Of a stretch of DNA of 64,000 bases, positions 62,560 to 64,000 are shown piece after piece (position 1 is the stretch's first letter; each line of letters opens with the position of its first letter). Source of the stretch: Mycetocola zhadangensis (GTDB lineage: Bacteria > Actinomycetota > Actinomycetes > Actinomycetales > Microbacteriaceae); assembly GCF_003668565.1 (NCBI RefSeq), contig NZ_RCWJ01000002.1, forward strand, positions 682,001 to 746,000, in the 5' to 3' direction. Under the pieces are notes generated by a model. That model had not been told where the DNA came from, did no database searches, and worked only from the letters and a program-made list of their open reading frames with translations. The position numbers and the translations under genes are program-made.

Positions 62560-64000
62560 ATGTGCGGCATCGTCGGCATCGTTTCCCCTGAGCTCGTCAA
62601 CCAGCAGGTCTATGACGCTCTTCTGCTGTTGCAACACCGTGGGCAGGACTCGACGGGCATCGCGACCGCCGACGGTCCGACCTTCCACATGCACAAGGCC
62701 AAGGGGCAGGTGCGCGAGGCGTTCCGCACTCGCGATATGCGCTCGCTGCTCGGAAAGATGGGTCTCGGCCACGTGCGTTACGCCACCAAGGGCGTCGCCG
62801 ACAACGAGCAGGAAGCCCAGCCGTTCTATGTGAACGCTCCGTACGGCATCATCCTCGTGCACAACGGCAACCTCACGAACACTCGTGAACTGGCCGACGA
62901 CCTCTTCCACATCGACCGTCGCCACGTGAACTCGACCAGCGACACCGAGATGCTGCTCAACGTGCTCGCTACCGAACTGCAGTCGCAGATCACCGGCCTC
63001 GAGCTCGACCCCGACCAGGTGTTCACCGCTGTGTCGCAGGTTCACGAGCGTGTTGAGGGGTCGTATGCCGCCATCGCCATGATCGCCGGGCACGGCCTTC
63101 TCGCATTCCGTGACCCGTATGGCATCCGTCCCCTCATCCTCGGCAAGCGCTCAGCCGGGCTGGTCGGCGAGGAGTGGATCGTGACGAGCGAGTCGCTCGT
63201 GCTCGAGAGCGCCGGCTACGACGTGGTTCGCGAGGTAGCGCCGGGCGAGGCCATCTTCATCACGACCTCGGGTGAAATGTACTCTCGCCAGTGCGCGAAG
63301 AATCCGCGCCTCGTCCCATGCTCATTCGAGTATGTCTACCTGGCTCGTCCAGACTCAGTCATGAACGGCATCTCCGTGTACGAGGCTCGCCTCCGCCTCG
63401 GTGACCGGCTGGCAACCACCATCGCCGAGCACACACCGATGGGTGACATCGACGTTGTCATGCCCATCCCCGACTCGTCCCGCCCTGCCGCCATGCAGGT
63501 CGCGCAGAAGCTCGGCATCGAATATCGCGAGGGTTTCTACAAGAACCGTTACGTCGGCCGCACATTCATCATGCCCGGCCAGGCCCAGCGTAAGAAGAGC
63601 GTCCGTCAGAAGCTGAATGCGATGTCGATGGAGTTCAAGGGCAAGAACATTCTCATCGTCGACGACTCCATCGTGCGCGGCACGACGTCGAAGGAGATCG
63701 TTGACATGGCTCGAGCGGCCGGCGCCAACAAGGTGACATTCACCTCGGCCGCGCCGCCCGTTCGTTACCCGCACGTCTACGGCATCAACATGCCGTCTCG
63801 CACGGAACTCGTTGCACACAACCGCAAGATTCCCGAGATCGCCCGTGAGCTCGGTGCCGACCGCCTCATCTACCAGGAGGTCGAAGACATGCAGCAGGCG
63901 ATCATCCAGGGATCAAACGTCACCGAGCTCGAGATGAGCTGCTTCACCGGCGAATACGTCACCGGAAACGTCACCCCTGAGTACCTCGACTGGGTCGAGC
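62560..64000 (+). CDS. purF: Amidophosphoribosyltransferase PurF (3' end beyond window)
   Basis: Open for 480 codons to the right edge. The N-terminus is Met-Cys-Gly-Ile-Val, where Cys2 becomes the N-terminal nucleophile of the glutaminase domain; LLLLQHRGQDSTGIA, GHVRYATKG and FRDPYGIRPLILG follow. The PRTase part begins after about residue 240 and has ILIVDDSIVRGTTSKEIV, the PRPP-binding loop. AAGGAG is 11 bases before ATG 62560. It catalyses the committed step of IMP synthesis and follows purM. The end is missing. Confidence 0.97.
   Translation, partial: MCGIVGIVSPELVNQQVYDALLLLQHRGQDSTGIATADGPTFHMHKAKGQVREAFRTRDMRSLLGKMGLGHVRYATKGVADNEQEAQPFYVNAPYGIILVHNGNLTNTRELADDLFHIDRRHVNSTSDTEMLLNVLATELQSQITGLELDPDQVFTAVSQVHERVEGSYAAIAMIAGHGLLAFRDPYGIRPLILGKRSAGLVGEEWIVTSESLVLESAGYDVVREVAPGEAIFITTSGEMYSRQCAKNPRLVPCSFEYVYLARPDSVMNGISVYEARLRLGDRLATTIAEHTPMGDIDVVMPIPDSSRPAAMQVAQKLGIEYREGFYKNRYVGRTFIMPGQAQRKKSVRQKLNAMSMEFKGKNILIVDDSIVRGTTSKEIVDMARAAGANKVTFTSAAPPVRYPHVYGINMPSRTELVAHNRKIPEIARELGADRLIYQEVEDMQQAIIQGSNVTELEMSCFTGEYVTGNVTPEYLDWVE

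Overview
The window looks like chromosomal DNA of a high-GC actinobacterium, most likely a member of the Microbacteriaceae. The reasons are the strong G/C third-position bias, frequent GTG starts, ATGA/GTGA start-stop overlaps, several starts without a ribosome binding site, a mycothiol-type DinB-fold enzyme, an AMIN-like secreted protein, DUF3817 and DUF6326 membrane proteins, alternate (SipW-type) signal peptides, and a dispersed actinobacterial purine set (purL, purQ-purS, purC, purD, purM-purF). The assignment rests on gene content read by eye, not on a database search. No rRNA, tRNA, CRISPR array, transposase or phage gene was recognised.

Layout. 1-6.8 kb: an acidic, alanine-rich low-complexity protein cut by the left edge, a secreted AMIN-like protein, then a surface-protein operon of three SipW-type substrates, a secreted protein and an LPxTG-like anchored protein, followed by an orphan OmpR-type regulator and a convergent HPt-like protein that lacks the phospho-acceptor histidine. 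7-17.3 kb: a DrrAB-type ABC exporter, a mycothiol-type enzyme, a lactonase-fold protein, a GNAT, a GAP-family membrane protein, an EamA transporter, a MacB/FtsX-type exporter, chorismate mutase, a short-chain dehydrogenase and an NTF2-like protein. 17.3-25.3 kb: a small repeat array, a TetR-controlled YhgE/Pip plus MMPL export operon (the MMPL protein carries a degenerate ABC-ATPase-like tail), and an MFS exporter. 25.3-34.8 kb: purL, DUF3817, an LPETG protein, an ABC-2 exporter, purQ-purS and a NarL-type two-component pair. 34.7-42.9 kb: a lipase-like hydrolase and a six-gene phosphonate uptake and catabolism cluster. 42.9-53.7 kb: a leftward block of VOC protein, GNAT, MFS, purC and a LacI-controlled rhamnoside uptake/hydrolysis operon whose last gene overlaps purC. 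53.7-64 kb: a large membrane protein with a degenerate M16-protease-like region, DUF6326, a TetR/oxidoreductase pair with a triple operator, purD diverging from a sterol-carrier-like gene, an EI24-type protein, a small membrane protein, purM and the start of purF.

How the parts work together. The pur genes cover FGAR to FGAM to AIR (purLQS, purM), SAICAR formation (purC), GAR formation (purD) and the committed step (purF), so most de novo IMP synthesis is within 39 kb but split over separate transcripts. The phosphonate cluster combines a PhnDCE importer with three enzymes of families known mainly from phosphonate neighbourhoods (TIGR03364 FAD oxidase, TIGR03351 phosphonatase-like HAD, TIGR03366 alcohol dehydrogenase). 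It has neither C-P lyase nor a PhnW aminotransferase and is the best candidate here for an incompletely described pathway. The surface operon (1.7-5.5 kb) and the MMPL-ABC-like fusion are the next most interesting loci.
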